Assembly (NCBI GenBank): GCA_007125455.1
Contig: SLDE01000186.1
Coordinates: 1-16,748 of the forward strand
Origin: Ectothiorhodospiraceae bacterium
Lineage (GTDB): Bacteria > Pseudomonadota > Gammaproteobacteria > Thiohalomonadales > Thiohalomonadaceae
Reading direction: 5' to 3'
DNA: 16,748 nucleotides
The position numbers and the translations under genes are program-made. Below are positions 1 through 7,235 of the stretch, piece after piece (position 1 is the stretch's first letter; every line of letters starts with the position of its first letter). The notes under the pieces are model-generated. The model saw only the letters and a program-made list of their open reading frames with translations. It was not told the origin of the DNA and did not search any database.

Positions 1-55
1 ATGTGCTGAATGCGACCGCCCCCAGCAAGGAGAGCAGTAATACGGCGGGTTTCAT
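1..55 (-). CDS. Exported protein, N-terminal 18 codons only (runs off the left edge)
   Basis: Reading leftward from an ATG at 55-53, the frame encodes MKPAVLLLSLLGAVAFST. This looks like a bacterial signal peptide: one lysine near the start, a leucine/alanine-rich core, then small residues. An AGGAG ribosome site lies at 69-65 with nine bases to the ATG, and it overlaps the TAG stop of the upstream gene, so the two genes are probably co-transcribed and translationally coupled. The mature protein is outside the window, so its function cannot be assigned. The start and the export signal are fairly clear; nothing more is. Confidence 0.6.
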   Translation of the reverse strand, partial: MKPAVLLLSLLGAVAFST

Positions 56-67
56 GTGGGTAGTCTC

Positions 68-448
68 CTATTTCATCTTGGCTCGAATGATTTCACGAAG
101 ATGATCTATGTCGTTGTTTTTTTTGTATTCGTCGTACACCACAGCCTTGTTTTGGTCGTTCAGGCGCGAGTAGAAGAGGAAGCTGCCGTAGTAGTTGTTT
201 TGCAGTACCCTCTCGAATCCCCCTTGATCCAAGCCCTGCTGGATGGTCTCTGACGGTGCGCTGTAGTTAGCTGTGTCGTGTGAGGGCGTTAGTAGCACAT
301 CCTGTGTGGCATCACCACGCAGTGCTTCCTGCTCGATCTCGTCCAGGTAGCTGGCCGATACCGTTACGGTGCTCAACATCCATAGACTGAAACACGCCAA
401 CAACATAGTCCGATAGCCAAGATATCCAGCCGGTTTCAGGCTAAGCAT
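68..448 (-). CDS. Small exported protein of unknown function
   Basis: The product has 126 residues. It begins with a positively charged stretch and a hydrophobic core around residues 14-31 ending VTVSA, which reads as a signal peptide cleaved near residue 32; no other membrane segment is visible. The mature part is acidic and polar. It ends in a tyrosine-rich segment containing NNYYGSFLFYSRL, then KAVVYDEYKKNNDIDHLREI. I associate this pattern (a short helical domain with Y-x-FY-x-L and a closing VY..Y...NDI..IR) with uncharacterised gammaproteobacterial exported proteins, from memory only. The ATG at 448 has a G-rich stretch almost touching it, so the internal ATG at residue 15 is an alternative start. 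Base composition is clearly more AT-rich than the flanking genes. It is probably co-transcribed with the partial gene to its left. Confidence 0.7.
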   Translation of the reverse strand: MLSLKPAGYLGYRTMLLACFSLWMLSTVTVSASYLDEIEQEALRGDATQDVLLTPSHDTANYSAPSETIQQGLDQGGFERVLQNNYYGSFLFYSRLNDQNKAVVYDEYKKNNDIDHLREIIRAKMK

Positions 449-577
449 ACTCCCCCCCTTGTCCTGGCAATACCCAGAAAAAAACGAATACCTGCTGATA
501 GTAGCGCAATCTGTGACGGGGGTATATATCTTTGAAATAATTAGTATTTGTTAAAGAGCTTATGGCCGGTCGCCCCT

Positions 578-1360
578 TTAGGGGCTGCCTTTGCCGATCA
601 CATCACCCACATTGGCTGTGAAGTACACCGGATCGAAGGAGGGGGGGAGGGTGTCGTGGATGATGTAGTACATGAAGATGGCGTGCATGGCACCGTAACG
701 GTAGAAGACCCCGTTGACGATCCTCGACCACCAGACAGGCTGATGGCGGCGAAGACGCAGCTTGCTTTTGGCGGCACCGAACAGATAGCCATAGGTGGCA
801 CCGACGATGCGTTGCTCTGGCTGGAGGCGGCCACGGCTGACCAGACGACGTGAACGGCGTACCGCATCGCGGATCGAACGAGCCAGTGACAGCCCCAGTT
901 CGCGACTGGTGTTCTTGATCTTGCCGCCGGTTTGGCCGCTGAGCAGACGGTATTTTTCGCCCAGCAGGCTGGAGGCCTTGGCCAGGTGGAGCGAGATCCC
1001 GCCATTCCAGGTGGGGCGATAAAACACATGACTGCTCAGGTTGATAAACAGGCGACGGCGGGTGAGACGCCACACCAGCCGGTTGAGCAGTTCCTTGAAG
1101 GAGAAGAAAGGCATGGTCAGGGGCAGCAAGGTGAAGAACATGAACAGCCCCACCAATCCCATCGCCAGGTTGTGACGGCGCGGGATCATCCCCTCGAACA
1201 GACCAAACAGTGCCACCAGCACCATCCCCAGCACCATAGCGGCCAGGATCAGCGCGTTGAGTAGGTGGGTAAGGGCAATACGTCGCCCTTGCCCACTGGC
1301 GAGCATGGCGGAGAGAAAGTTGCCTAGCTCTCGAAATCGGAATGACAGTTCTGAAGACAT
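578..1360 (-). CDS. Unrecognised membrane protein with two N-terminal helices
   Basis: The product has 260 residues and I do not recognise its family. After a short cytoplasmic-looking start there are two hydrophobic stretches, about residues 33-55 (ALILAAMVLGMVLVALFGLF) and 64-86, which would form a helical hairpin in the inner membrane. The rest is very rich in arginine, for example LVWRLTRRRLF near residue 95 and RDAVRRSRRLVSRGR near residue 165, so by the positive-inside rule it should be cytoplasmic. Conserved-looking aromatic runs occur at FYRPTW and near the C-terminus (FMYYIIHDTLPPSFDP). The gene lies 56 bases downstream of mfd on the same strand with no obvious terminator between them, so it may be read through from mfd. 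Nothing visible suggests an enzyme active site. Confidence 0.75.
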   Translation of the reverse strand: MSSELSFRFRELGNFLSAMLASGQGRRIALTHLLNALILAAMVLGMVLVALFGLFEGMIPRRHNLAMGLVGLFMFFTLLPLTMPFFSFKELLNRLVWRLTRRRLFINLSSHVFYRPTWNGGISLHLAKASSLLGEKYRLLSGQTGGKIKNTSRELGLSLARSIRDAVRRSRRLVSRGRLQPEQRIVGATYGYLFGAAKSKLRLRRHQPVWWSRIVNGVFYRYGAMHAIFMYYIIHDTLPPSFDPVYFTANVGDVIGKGSP

Positions 1361-1416
1361 GCCCTTGTTGCTCCTGAGTCAGTCTCTTTGGGTGCTATTG
1401 TCCCACACTTTGCCAG

Positions 1417-4400
1417 TCAGGCGGAGAGCTGGCGCAGTAATTTCTCTAATAAAGCGAGTCTGGCGTCGATATCCGGCAGTTCGCCCTGGATGCGCAGGCG
1501 CTGCTGGGCATCCAACTGGTATTGGCGCGGCTGTTTCTGGATCAGCTCGATCAGGCGGATGGGGTCGATGTTGGGCTCTGCGACAAAGGTGATCCGCCCG
1601 CCCTTGGGCCCTAATTCGACCTTGCTGATCCCCAGTGGGGTAAGACGCAGCTTCAACTCGGTGATGGTGAAGAGGTTTTTGGCCATTTCCGGCAACAGGC
1701 CAAAGCGATCGATCATCTCTACCTGCAACTCGTCCAGTTGCTCCAGCGAGTTGGCGTTGGCGATGCGCTTGTAGATCTGCAGGCGGCTGTGGATATCGGG
1801 CAGGTAGTCATCGGGCAGCAGTGCCGGCACACCGAGATCCACTTCACTGCCGTGCAGCAGTGGCCGTTCCAGCTCGGGTTCTTTACCATCCTGCAGGGCC
1901 TTGACCGCTCTTTCCAGCAACTCGGAGTAGAGGGAAAAGCCGATCTCGTTGATCTGGCCGCTTTGCTCTTCACCAAGCAATTCGCCCGCCCCGCGGATCT
2001 CCAGGTCGTGGGTGGCGAGGGTAAAGCCGGTGCCCAGTTCCTCGATGGCCTCGATCGCCTCCAGCCGCTTGAGGGCGTCTTTGGTCATTGCCCGACGCGA
2101 GGGCACCATCAGGTAGGCGTAGGCGCGGTGGTGGGAGCGACCAACCCGCCCGCGCAACTGATACATCTGCGCCAGCCCCAGACGGTCGGCGCGGTTCATG
2201 ATGATGGTGTTGGCGGTGGGTATGTCGATCCCGGTCTCGATGATGGTGGTACACACCAGGATGTTGAAGCGCTGGTGGTAGAAGTCGGACATGGTGCGTT
2301 CCAGGTCACGCTCACGCATCTGGCCGTGGGCGATACGGATCCCGGCTTCGGGCAGCATCTCGTCCAGTTCGCGGGCCATGCGCTCTATGCTGTCCACCTC
2401 GTTGTGCAGGAAGTAGACCTGGCCACCACGGCGGATCTCGCGCAGACAGGCCTCGCGTACGATCTCCGGGTTCCATTCGTGGACAAAGGTCTTGACCGCC
2501 AGCCGCTTGGCCGGTGGGGTGGCGATGATGGAGAGGTCGCGGATCCCGCCCATGGCCATGTTGAGGGTGCGGGGGATCGGGGTGGCGGTGAGGGTCAGCA
2601 CGTCCACCTCGGCGCGCAACGCCTTGAAGGTCTCCTTCTGCTTGACGCCAAAGCGGTGCTCCTCGTCGATGATCACCATCCCCAGTTGTTGGTATTTGAT
2701 CCCCTGTTGCAGCAGCTTGTGGGTGCCGATCACGATATCCACCTTGCCCTCCCCCAGGGCAGCGCTCACCTGCTGTTGCTCTTTGTTGCTGCGAAAGCGC
2801 GACATGGATTCGATGCGCACCGGCCAGTCGGCAAAGCGGTCGCGGAAGTTCTCGGCGTGTTGTTCGGCCAGCAGGGTGGTGGGCACCAGTACCGCCACTT
2901 GACGCCCTGCCATTACGGTGACGAAGGCGGCGCGCATCGCCACCTCGGTCTTGCCGAAGCCGACATCGCCGCAGACCAGGCGATCCATGGGCTGCGGGCC
3001 ACGCAGATCGTTTAGCACGGCATCGATGGCATCCTGCTGGTCGGGGGTGGTCTCGAAGGGGAAACCGGCACAGAAGGCATTGTATTGCTGCTCTTCAAAG
3101 GGGTAGACATGGCCTTGGCGGGCGGCACGGCGGGCGTAGATATCCAGCAGTTCAGCGGCCACATCACGAATACGCTCGCTGGCCTTGCGTTTGGCCCGCT
3201 CCCATTGGCCGCTGCCGAGCCTGTGCAGGGGGATATGCTCACTGCCGCCACCGCTGTATCGGCTGATCAGGTGCAGGGAGGCCACGGGGACATAGAGTTT
3301 GTCGCCACCGGCGTATTCCAGGGTGAGAAACTCACCCTCGTGGTCACCGAGGGTGAGCCTTTGCAGGCCAGTATAGCGGCCCACACCATGGTCCTCGTGT
3401 ACTACCGCTGCGCCCGGTTCCAGTTCGGCCAGGCTTTGGACCACCATGTCCGGATCGCCCTTGCGTCCCTTGCGGCGACGGCGGCGTTGCATCACCTGCT
3501 CGCCATAGAGCTGACTTTCGGCGATCACCGCCAGTTTGGGCGAGTCCAGCAGCAGGCCATGCTCTAGCGGGGCGACCACGATGCCGAATGGACTGTCGGC
3601 GGTGAGAAAGTCCTGCCAGTGCTCGAAGGGGCTGGGGTGGATCTCACAGCCCTGCAAGGTTTTGAGCAGCGACTCGCGTCGTCCGGCCGACTCGGCGGCG
3701 AATAATACCCGTCCGGCAAAGTTGTCCACAAAGTGTTGCAAGGCCCCGCTGGGCTGCTCGGCGCGGGGGTCCAGGGTCAGACTGGGTGGGCGGGCGCAGG
3801 CGAAGTTCTCGCCGTGCTTGCCTTCGGGCAGTTCGAAGCCTTGCAGTAATTGACGCGGATAGTGTTTGAATTGACCAAACAGCTCGGGCACATCGAGAAA
3901 TAGCCGTTGTGGTGGCAATGGTGGGTGATCGCGGTGGTACTGGGCGATCTGATAGCGCTCCTGATACTCGCCGAAGAAGGCCTCGGCGGCCTCGTCCACG
4001 CCCTCCAGGGTAAACAGCCGGGTGCGCTCTGGCAGGTAGTCGAACAAGGTGGCGGTCTGCTCGAAGAACAGTGGCAGATAGTACTCGATCCCCGCCGGGG
4101 CCAGTCCGTTGCTGACATCCCGATAGACATTGCTTTCGGTGGGGTTGCCCTCCAAATTCGCCCGCCAGTTCTCACGAAAGCGTCGGATCCCACCCTCATC
4201 GAGGGGAAACTCCCGTGCAGGCATCAGCCGGATCTCGCTGACCTTCTCGTCGCTGCGCTGGGTCTCCGGATCGAAGGTGCGAATGCTCTCCACCTCATCG
4301 TCGAACAGCTCGATGCGATAGGGCACCTCGCTGCCCATCGGGAAGAGGTCTAGCAGGCTGCCCCGCACCGCAAATTCACCGTGCTCCATCACCTGGGAGA

Positions 4401-4878
4401 CACAGTTATAGGCGCTGCGCTCCAGTTGGTGGCGCATCTGCTCCAGCGAGAGCTTGTCACCCTGCTTGAGCATCAAACTGGAACCTTCGATATAGTCACG
4501 CGGCGCCAGACGCTGCATCAGGGTGCGCAGCGGCAGGATCAGGATCCCCCGTTGGGTGCGTGGCAGGGTATAGAGGGTAGCTAGGCGCTCGGAGATGATG
4601 TCCTGGTAAGGGGAGAAGGTGTCGTAGGGCAAGGTCTCCCAATCGGGAAAGCCTAGCAGCGGCGCGGCATCGCTGGCACGGTGATAAAAGCGCAGCGACT
4701 GCTCCAGACGGGCTGCCGTGGCGGTATCCGGAGTGACGACCAGCAGCAATTCATCGCTCTGTGCGGCGGCACTGATCGCCAGCGCCGCGCTACTGCCGTA
4801 AAGGCGGCCCCAATGGCGTTTCTCCCCAGCTCGTGTGGTCAACGGGGGGTGAAGGGGGGAGGGGGCTGCCTGACTCAT
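1417..4878 (-). CDS. mfd: Transcription-repair coupling factor Mfd
   Basis: The product has 1153 residues, the normal full length for Mfd. This ATP-driven DNA translocase pushes stalled RNA polymerase off damaged DNA and recruits UvrA for nucleotide excision repair. The order is standard. A UvrB-like N-terminal part covers about residues 1-340. An RNA-polymerase interaction domain starts near 485 (PGAAVVHEDHGVGRYTGL). The RecG-like motor spans about 590-950, with Walker A GDVGFGKTEV near residue 640, the DEEH box (IIDEEHRFGVKQ) near 738, TATPIPRT after it, and GRVGRSHHRAYAYL (motif VI/TRG) near 912. A C-terminal TRCF domain follows. The start codon gives an N-terminus resembling E. coli Mfd, with weak GAG spacing upstream. 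No frameshift or missing motif is seen. A sigma70 promoter lies just upstream. Confidence 0.98.
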   Translation of the reverse strand: MSQAAPSPLHPPLTTRAGEKRHWGRLYGSSAALAISAAAQSDELLLVVTPDTATAARLEQSLRFYHRASDAAPLLGFPDWETLPYDTFSPYQDIISERLATLYTLPRTQRGILILPLRTLMQRLAPRDYIEGSSLMLKQGDKLSLEQMRHQLERSAYNCVSQVMEHGEFAVRGSLLDLFPMGSEVPYRIELFDDEVESIRTFDPETQRSDEKVSEIRLMPAREFPLDEGGIRRFRENWRANLEGNPTESNVYRDVSNGLAPAGIEYYLPLFFEQTATLFDYLPERTRLFTLEGVDEAAEAFFGEYQERYQIAQYHRDHPPLPPQRLFLDVPELFGQFKHYPRQLLQGFELPEGKHGENFACARPPSLTLDPRAEQPSGALQHFVDNFAGRVLFAAESAGRRESLLKTLQGCEIHPSPFEHWQDFLTADSPFGIVVAPLEHGLLLDSPKLAVIAESQLYGEQVMQRRRRRKGRKGDPDMVVQSLAELEPGAAVVHEDHGVGRYTGLQRLTLGDHEGEFLTLEYAGGDKLYVPVASLHLISRYSGGGSEHIPLHRLGSGQWERAKRKASERIRDVAAELLDIYARRAARQGHVYPFEEQQYNAFCAGFPFETTPDQQDAIDAVLNDLRGPQPMDRLVCGDVGFGKTEVAMRAAFVTVMAGRQVAVLVPTTLLAEQHAENFRDRFADWPVRIESMSRFRSNKEQQQVSAALGEGKVDIVIGTHKLLQQGIKYQQLGMVIIDEEHRFGVKQKETFKALRAEVDVLTLTATPIPRTLNMAMGGIRDLSIIATPPAKRLAVKTFVHEWNPEIVREACLREIRRGGQVYFLHNEVDSIERMARELDEMLPEAGIRIAHGQMRERDLERTMSDFYHQRFNILVCTTIIETGIDIPTANTIIMNRADRLGLAQMYQLRGRVGRSHHRAYAYLMVPSRRAMTKDALKRLEAIEAIEELGTGFTLATHDLEIRGAGELLGEEQSGQINEIGFSLYSELLERAVKALQDGKEPELERPLLHGSEVDLGVPALLPDDYLPDIHSRLQIYKRIANANSLEQLDELQVEMIDRFGLLPEMAKNLFTITELKLRLTPLGISKVELGPKGGRITFVAEPNIDPIRLIELIQKQPRQYQLDAQQRLRIQGELPDIDARLALLEKLLRQLSA

Positions 4879-4910
4879 GGGATCTCAACGGGTGGTTAAA
4901 AAAGCCGTCC

Positions 4911-4939
4911 ATTGTAGTGGGCGCAGGGAAGCGCATCAA
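4911..4939 (-). promoter_or_regulatory. Probable sigma70 promoter of mfd
   Basis: On the minus strand TTGATG (4939-4934) is followed after exactly 17 bases by TACAAT (4916-4911). That is four of six and five of six matches to the sigma70 consensus with ideal spacing. Transcription would begin near 4904, about 26 bases before the mfd ATG. The match is read directly; promoter activity is inferred. Confidence 0.55.
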
Positions 4940-4975
4940 TTGGAATCCTCCCAGCATCGTGGGTTAATCGTGGTT

Positions 4976-5004
4976 TTGACACCCAAGCAGGCGGGTGACA
5001 GAAT
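4976..5004 (+). promoter_or_regulatory. Probable sigma70 promoter of the PAS-sigma54 activator gene
   Basis: A perfect TTGACA (4976-4981) is followed after 17 bases by CAGAAT (4999-5004). Transcription would start near 5011, just before the palindrome at 5018-5034, giving an mRNA leader of about 112 bases. This promoter is back to back with the mfd promoter. Confidence 0.55.
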
Positions 5005-5017
5005 GGCAGAAGCTGGC

Positions 5018-5034
5018 ATGTCAATTTATGACAT
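5018..5034. promoter_or_regulatory. Operator-like palindrome ATGTCA-N5-TGACAT
   Basis: ATGTCA (5018-5023) and TGACAT (5029-5034) are perfect reverse complements around an AT-only 5-base centre. The site lies at about +8 to +24 of the predicted promoter, a position where a bound dimer would block transcription. Two more TGACA pentamers occur at 4977-4981 and 4996-5000. It may be a binding site for the downstream activator itself (autoregulation) or for another dimeric regulator. NorR sites share the GTCA/TGAC arms but have a 3-base centre, so this is not a clean match. Confidence 0.45.
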
Positions 5035-5041
5035 AACGTAA

Positions 5042-5093
5042 CTGCTCGCCCCCGTTATCCCCTCTCCCCCATTGGGGGAGAGAGGGCGAGTAG
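5042..5093. repeat. Large two-part hairpin with a CTCTCCCCC/GGGGGAGAG core
   Basis: The inner stem CTCTCCCCC (5062-5070) and GGGGGAGAG (5074-5082) is a perfect 9-base-pair hairpin with an ATT loop. Outside it CTCGCCC (5045-5051) pairs perfectly with GGGCGAG (5084-5090), and the pairing extends to about ten pairs (5042-5051 with 5084-5093, one G-U). The bulge is one-sided (5052-5061). The CCCTCTCCC...GGGAGAGGG core resembles dispersed palindromes common between gammaproteobacterial genes. It lies in the predicted leader of the downstream gene, 20 to 30 bases before its ribosome site, and no U-tract follows, so it is not a simple terminator. Confidence 0.7.
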
Positions 5094-5123
5094 ATACGAC
5101 ATAACAAGATAATAAGGTAAGCC

Positions 5124-6470
5124 ATGGACAAGATGCTAAACAAACCCTCCTGTAAGCAGATCATCGATGTCATTCCCGATCCCTTTGTGGTGATTGACCG
5201 TAACTACCGAATCGTCGCAGCCAACCGCCACTATCTGGAGCACTATGGCATGAGTTCGGCAGAAGAGGTGATTGGCGAGGCATGTTACAAGATCTCTCAC
5301 CGGGTCGATTCCCCCTGTAGCGAGCATGGTGAACACTGTCCATTGGAGACGGTCTTTAGCACCGCTCAGGCCACCCAGGTGATGCACATTCACTACGATC
5401 AGCACGGTCATGAAGAGCATGTTCAGATCCACACGACACCGCTGTTTGATGACGATGGTGCGGTGCGCTATGTGGGGGAGTACATCTACCCGGTGGTCAA
5501 GCCCAGTGAAGACAATATCCTGATCGGGCGCTCACGCACCATGCTGCGCCTCAGTAGCCTGTTGCAGCGGGTGGCCAAGACCCCCACCTGTGTGCTGTTG
5601 CAGGGGGAAAGCGGGGTGGGCAAGGAGCGGGTGGCCGAATACCTGCACCAGTATTCCAATCGTGCCGAGTTGCCCTTCGTTATTGTGGATTGTGCCACCC
5701 TGGGAGAGAACCTGATCGAGAGCGAGTTGTTTGGCCACGAACGTGGTTCGTTTACCGGGGCCAACCGACAGAAAAAGGGGCTGTTTGAGGTGGCTGATGG
5801 GGGCACCCTGTTTATCGATGAGATCGGTGAGCTGCCGCTGTCTTTGCAGACCAAGCTGCTGCGGGTACTGGAGAGCGGCAGCTTTCGTCGTTTGGGCGGC
5901 ACCAGCTACCTCAAGGCCAATGTGCGAGTGATTGCCGCCACCAATCGCAACCTGCTGGCGATGGTGGAGCAGGGGGAGTTTCGCCAGGATCTCTATTATC
6001 GCCTGTCGGCCTTTCCGGTACAGGTACCACCACTGCGCGAGCGGCGCGACGATGTCCCCATGCTGGCCGAGCATTTTCTTGCGCAGATGGAAGAGGGAGA
6101 GCGCTTTATCCCGCTCTCCCCTGAGGTGGCTGAGACCTTGATGGCCTATGACTATCCCGGCAATGTACGCGAGCTGCGCAATATCGTGGATCGTGCGGCC
6201 ATTTTGGCCTACGGGGAGCAGTTGCTGCGTCCTGAGCACATCATTCTAGGGGAGGTGCCGCAGGGTGGAGCCATCAGCAAGCCTTCGGGCGGTGCCGCTA
6301 TCGCTCAGCACAAGCCCTTGCTTGATCGTCGCAACGGCCGTTTAAGTGAGCAGGAGGTGCTGGATGCACTTCAGGCCAGTGATGGTCACCGTGCCGGTGC
6401 TGCACAGAGGCTTGGGGTGAGCGAACGAACCCTGTATCGCTATGTGCAGAAGCTCAGGGGCAAGGGGTAA
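5124..6470 (+). CDS. PAS-domain sigma54-dependent transcriptional activator (Fis-type HTH)
   Basis: The product has 448 residues. An N-terminal PAS domain (about 11-125) is followed by an AAA+ sigma54-interaction domain (about 131-365) and a C-terminal Fis-type helix-turn-helix (about 408-444, with GHRAGAAQRLGVSERTLYRY). The AAA+ part has Walker A GESGVGKE (161-168), Walker B TLFIDE (228-233), the arginine region FRQDLYYRL (286-294) and GNVREL (346-351). The sigma54 contact loop reads GSFTGA (208-213), a known variant of GAFTGA. The PAS domain holds C54, C65 and C72 in CYKISHR...PC...HCPL, a pattern I recall from PAS regulators and that suggests metal or redox sensing (inference). There is no receiver domain, so it should sense directly. 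AAGG lies six to seven bases before the ATG. The target genes are not evident here. Confidence 0.93.
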   Translation: MDKMLNKPSCKQIIDVIPDPFVVIDRNYRIVAANRHYLEHYGMSSAEEVIGEACYKISHRVDSPCSEHGEHCPLETVFSTAQATQVMHIHYDQHGHEEHVQIHTTPLFDDDGAVRYVGEYIYPVVKPSEDNILIGRSRTMLRLSSLLQRVAKTPTCVLLQGESGVGKERVAEYLHQYSNRAELPFVIVDCATLGENLIESELFGHERGSFTGANRQKKGLFEVADGGTLFIDEIGELPLSLQTKLLRVLESGSFRRLGGTSYLKANVRVIAATNRNLLAMVEQGEFRQDLYYRLSAFPVQVPPLRERRDDVPMLAEHFLAQMEEGERFIPLSPEVAETLMAYDYPGNVRELRNIVDRAAILAYGEQLLRPEHIILGEVPQGGAISKPSGGAAIAQHKPLLDRRNGRLSEQEVLDALQASDGHRAGAAQRLGVSERTLYRYVQKLRGKG

Positions 6471-6521
6471 CAGGCGGTCTCACCGCGATGCCAAGGCGCG
6501 GTTACCCGGCCCCTTAGCCGT

Positions 6522-7235
6522 TCAGGCTAGAGGTTTGCTACAGGCGGCCAGGTAGTTGACGTCCAGATCCTTGCCCAGACGGTACTGCTTGGTGAAGGGG
6601 TTGTAGCTCATGCCGGTGAGATCCTCCAGCGTCAACCCGGCCTCACGGGTCCAGCCCTCCAGCTCCGAGGGACGGATGAAGCGGGCAAAGTCGTGGGTGC
6701 CACGTGGCAGCATGCGCAGCACGTACTCGGCACCGACGATGGCGAACAGGTAGGACTTGGGGTTGCGGTTCAGGGTGGAGAAGAACACCTGCCCCCCCGG
6801 CTTGACCATGCGGGCGCAGGCGGCGATCACCGACGCGGGGTCAGGCACGTGTTCGAGCATCTCCATGCAGGTCACCACATCGAAGTGCCCCGGCATCTCT
6901 GCGGCCAGCGTCTCGGCAGTGATTTGGCGGTAGTCCACCTTCACGCCAGACTCCAAACCATGCAGGCGGGCTACCTGCAAGGGGGCCTCACCCATGTCGA
7001 TCCCGATCACCTCGGCCCCACGTGCGGCCATGCTCTCGGCCAGGATACCGCCGCCGCAGCCCACATCCACCACGGTCTTGCCGCTCAGTCCGGCGCGCCC
7101 ATCGATGTAGTCGAGGCGCAGCGGGTTGATCTCGTGCAAGGGCTTGAATTCACTGTGCGGGTCCCACCAGCGCGAGGCGAGTTCTTCAAACTTGCTGATT
7201 TCACCGGGGTCAACATTGTGCGCCTGGTTGCTCAT
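6522..7235 (-). CDS. ubiG: Ubiquinone biosynthesis O-methyltransferase UbiG
   Basis: The product has 237 residues when started at the ATG at 7235; an upstream in-frame ATG at 7277 would add 14 unlikely residues. UbiG uses S-adenosylmethionine for both O-methylations of ubiquinone synthesis at the inner membrane. The sequence is close to E. coli UbiG throughout: NVD..EI.KFE..ASRWWD near the N-terminus, EFKPLHEINPLRLDYI, the SAM-binding motif VVDVGCGGGILAE (55-67), VVTCMEMLEHVPDP, VFFSTLNRNPKS, YVLRMLPRGTHD and a C-terminal VNYLAAC. The ATG overlaps the stop of the upstream deaminase gene (ATGA, 7235-7232), and AGGA lies nine bases before it, so translation of the two genes is probably coupled. 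It converges on the sigma54 activator gene across 51 bases with no convincing terminator. Confidence 0.97.
   Translation of the reverse strand: MSNQAHNVDPGEISKFEELASRWWDPHSEFKPLHEINPLRLDYIDGRAGLSGKTVVDVGCGGGILAESMAARGAEVIGIDMGEAPLQVARLHGLESGVKVDYRQITAETLAAEMPGHFDVVTCMEMLEHVPDPASVIAACARMVKPGGQVFFSTLNRNPKSYLFAIVGAEYVLRMLPRGTHDFARFIRPSELEGWTREAGLTLEDLTGMSYNPFTKQYRLGKDLDVNYLAACSKPLA

Noticed and set aside
572..585. Hairpin GCCCC-TTTA-GGGGC at the stop codon of the membrane protein gene
   Set aside because: Only five pairs, overlaps the stop codon and has no T-run after it on the minus strand, so a terminator call is not supported.
1738..3015. Long open frame on the plus strand opposite mfd
   Set aside because: It is antisense to strongly conserved mfd coding sequence; its composition is explained by the GC-rich codon pattern of mfd and it shows no domain.
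5004..5019. Sigma54 promoter-like TGGCAG...GGCAT upstream of the activator gene
   Set aside because: The GG and GC elements are nine bases apart instead of the required ten, and a better sigma70 promoter overlaps the same stretch.
6474..6529. Small hairpins (6474-6486 and 6515-6529) between the convergent activator and ubiG genes
   Set aside because: Each has only five pairs with no T-run; the second includes ubiG coding bases. No terminator can be claimed.
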